A DNA stretch of 64,000 bases from Carallia brachiata (taxonomy: Eukaryota > Streptophyta > Magnoliopsida > Malpighiales > Rhizophoraceae): NCBI GenBank assembly GCA_021464245.1, contig JADCRB010000055.1, positions 2,386,487-2,450,486 on the forward strand, read 5' to 3'. How positions within the stretch are numbered: position 1 is the first letter of the stretch; every line of letters starts with the position of its first letter. Below are positions 63,798 through 64,000 of the stretch, in pieces. A model generated the notes under the pieces. That model was not told where the DNA came from and did not search any database. It saw only the letters and a program-made list of their open reading frames with translations. A program made the position numbers and the translations under genes.

Positions 63798-64000
63798 CTT
63801 TATAATTTAATAGGGAGCATAAAACAGTCTTGAATGAGTTCAAGAGATACATAGGAACAAAGTAAAATAAATTTTAAAGGGCTGGTAAAAGATGCACAAT
63901 AACCAGATTAGAGACATGAGCACAGGAAAATTATGTTTTGCACCACCACTTGTGTAATAAAAAATACTGCTACAACTAGAATGTGGGATAGCAAATTGTA

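Overview
The window is nuclear DNA of a flowering plant, almost certainly a woody eudicot. Genes carry many short GT-AG introns in AT-rich DNA, and every recognisable protein belongs to a plant family: EXO70F, the SnRK1 gamma subunit, a BAF60/SNF12 protein, plant purple acid phosphatase, CML calcium sensors, and RNase J with a trihelix tail. A rosid tree, perhaps Sapindales, is an impression from remembered protein similarity only. Nothing suggests bacterial, organellar or viral DNA.

Layout, left to right. The 5' exons of UBA5 (-) run off the left edge. Then come a purple acid phosphatase of the PAP27 type (+, 12 exons), a COMMD9-like COMM-domain gene (+, 5 exons), an intronless EXO70F1 gene (+) and the SnRK1 gamma-subunit gene KING1 (-), which shows two splice-junction defects as read here. 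A SNF12/CHC1 chromatin-remodelling gene (-) sits head to head with a ribosomal protein L17 locus (+). That locus keeps every intron and splice site but carries three in-frame stops. The gaps hold a 5'-truncated SINE, a Tourist-like MITE, a Mutator-like MITE, hairpin AT-rich MITEs, a cluster of three SINE-like copies and a 1.06-kb poly(A)-tailed retroposon, several with target-site duplications that can be read directly.

From 36.56 to 60.47 kb lies a three-copy direct tandem array, units A, B and C. Each unit carries one intact intronless calmodulin-like gene (CML, 143 aa, -). The repeated segment starts inside an exon of an unidentified minus-strand gene ('gene X', whose unique 3' exons remain at 35.88-36.35 kb) and ends inside the last exon of RNase J (-, 60.38 kb to beyond the right edge). 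At both internal junctions gene X is joined in frame to the C-terminal tail of RNase J, giving two chimeric exons with the same breakpoint. Unit A later gained a 2.69-kb PIF/Harbinger-like element with a serpin gene fragment, unit B carries a 430-bp MITE, and unit C has lost several kilobases.

The genes are not functionally linked beyond ordinary housekeeping, calcium signalling and stress signalling. The main interest is structural: how the CML array arose, the fusion exons it made, and the decay of the RPL17 copy next to a SINE cluster. All coordinates were counted by hand from the sequence and splice sites were chosen by reading-frame continuity; no alignment or database search was run.
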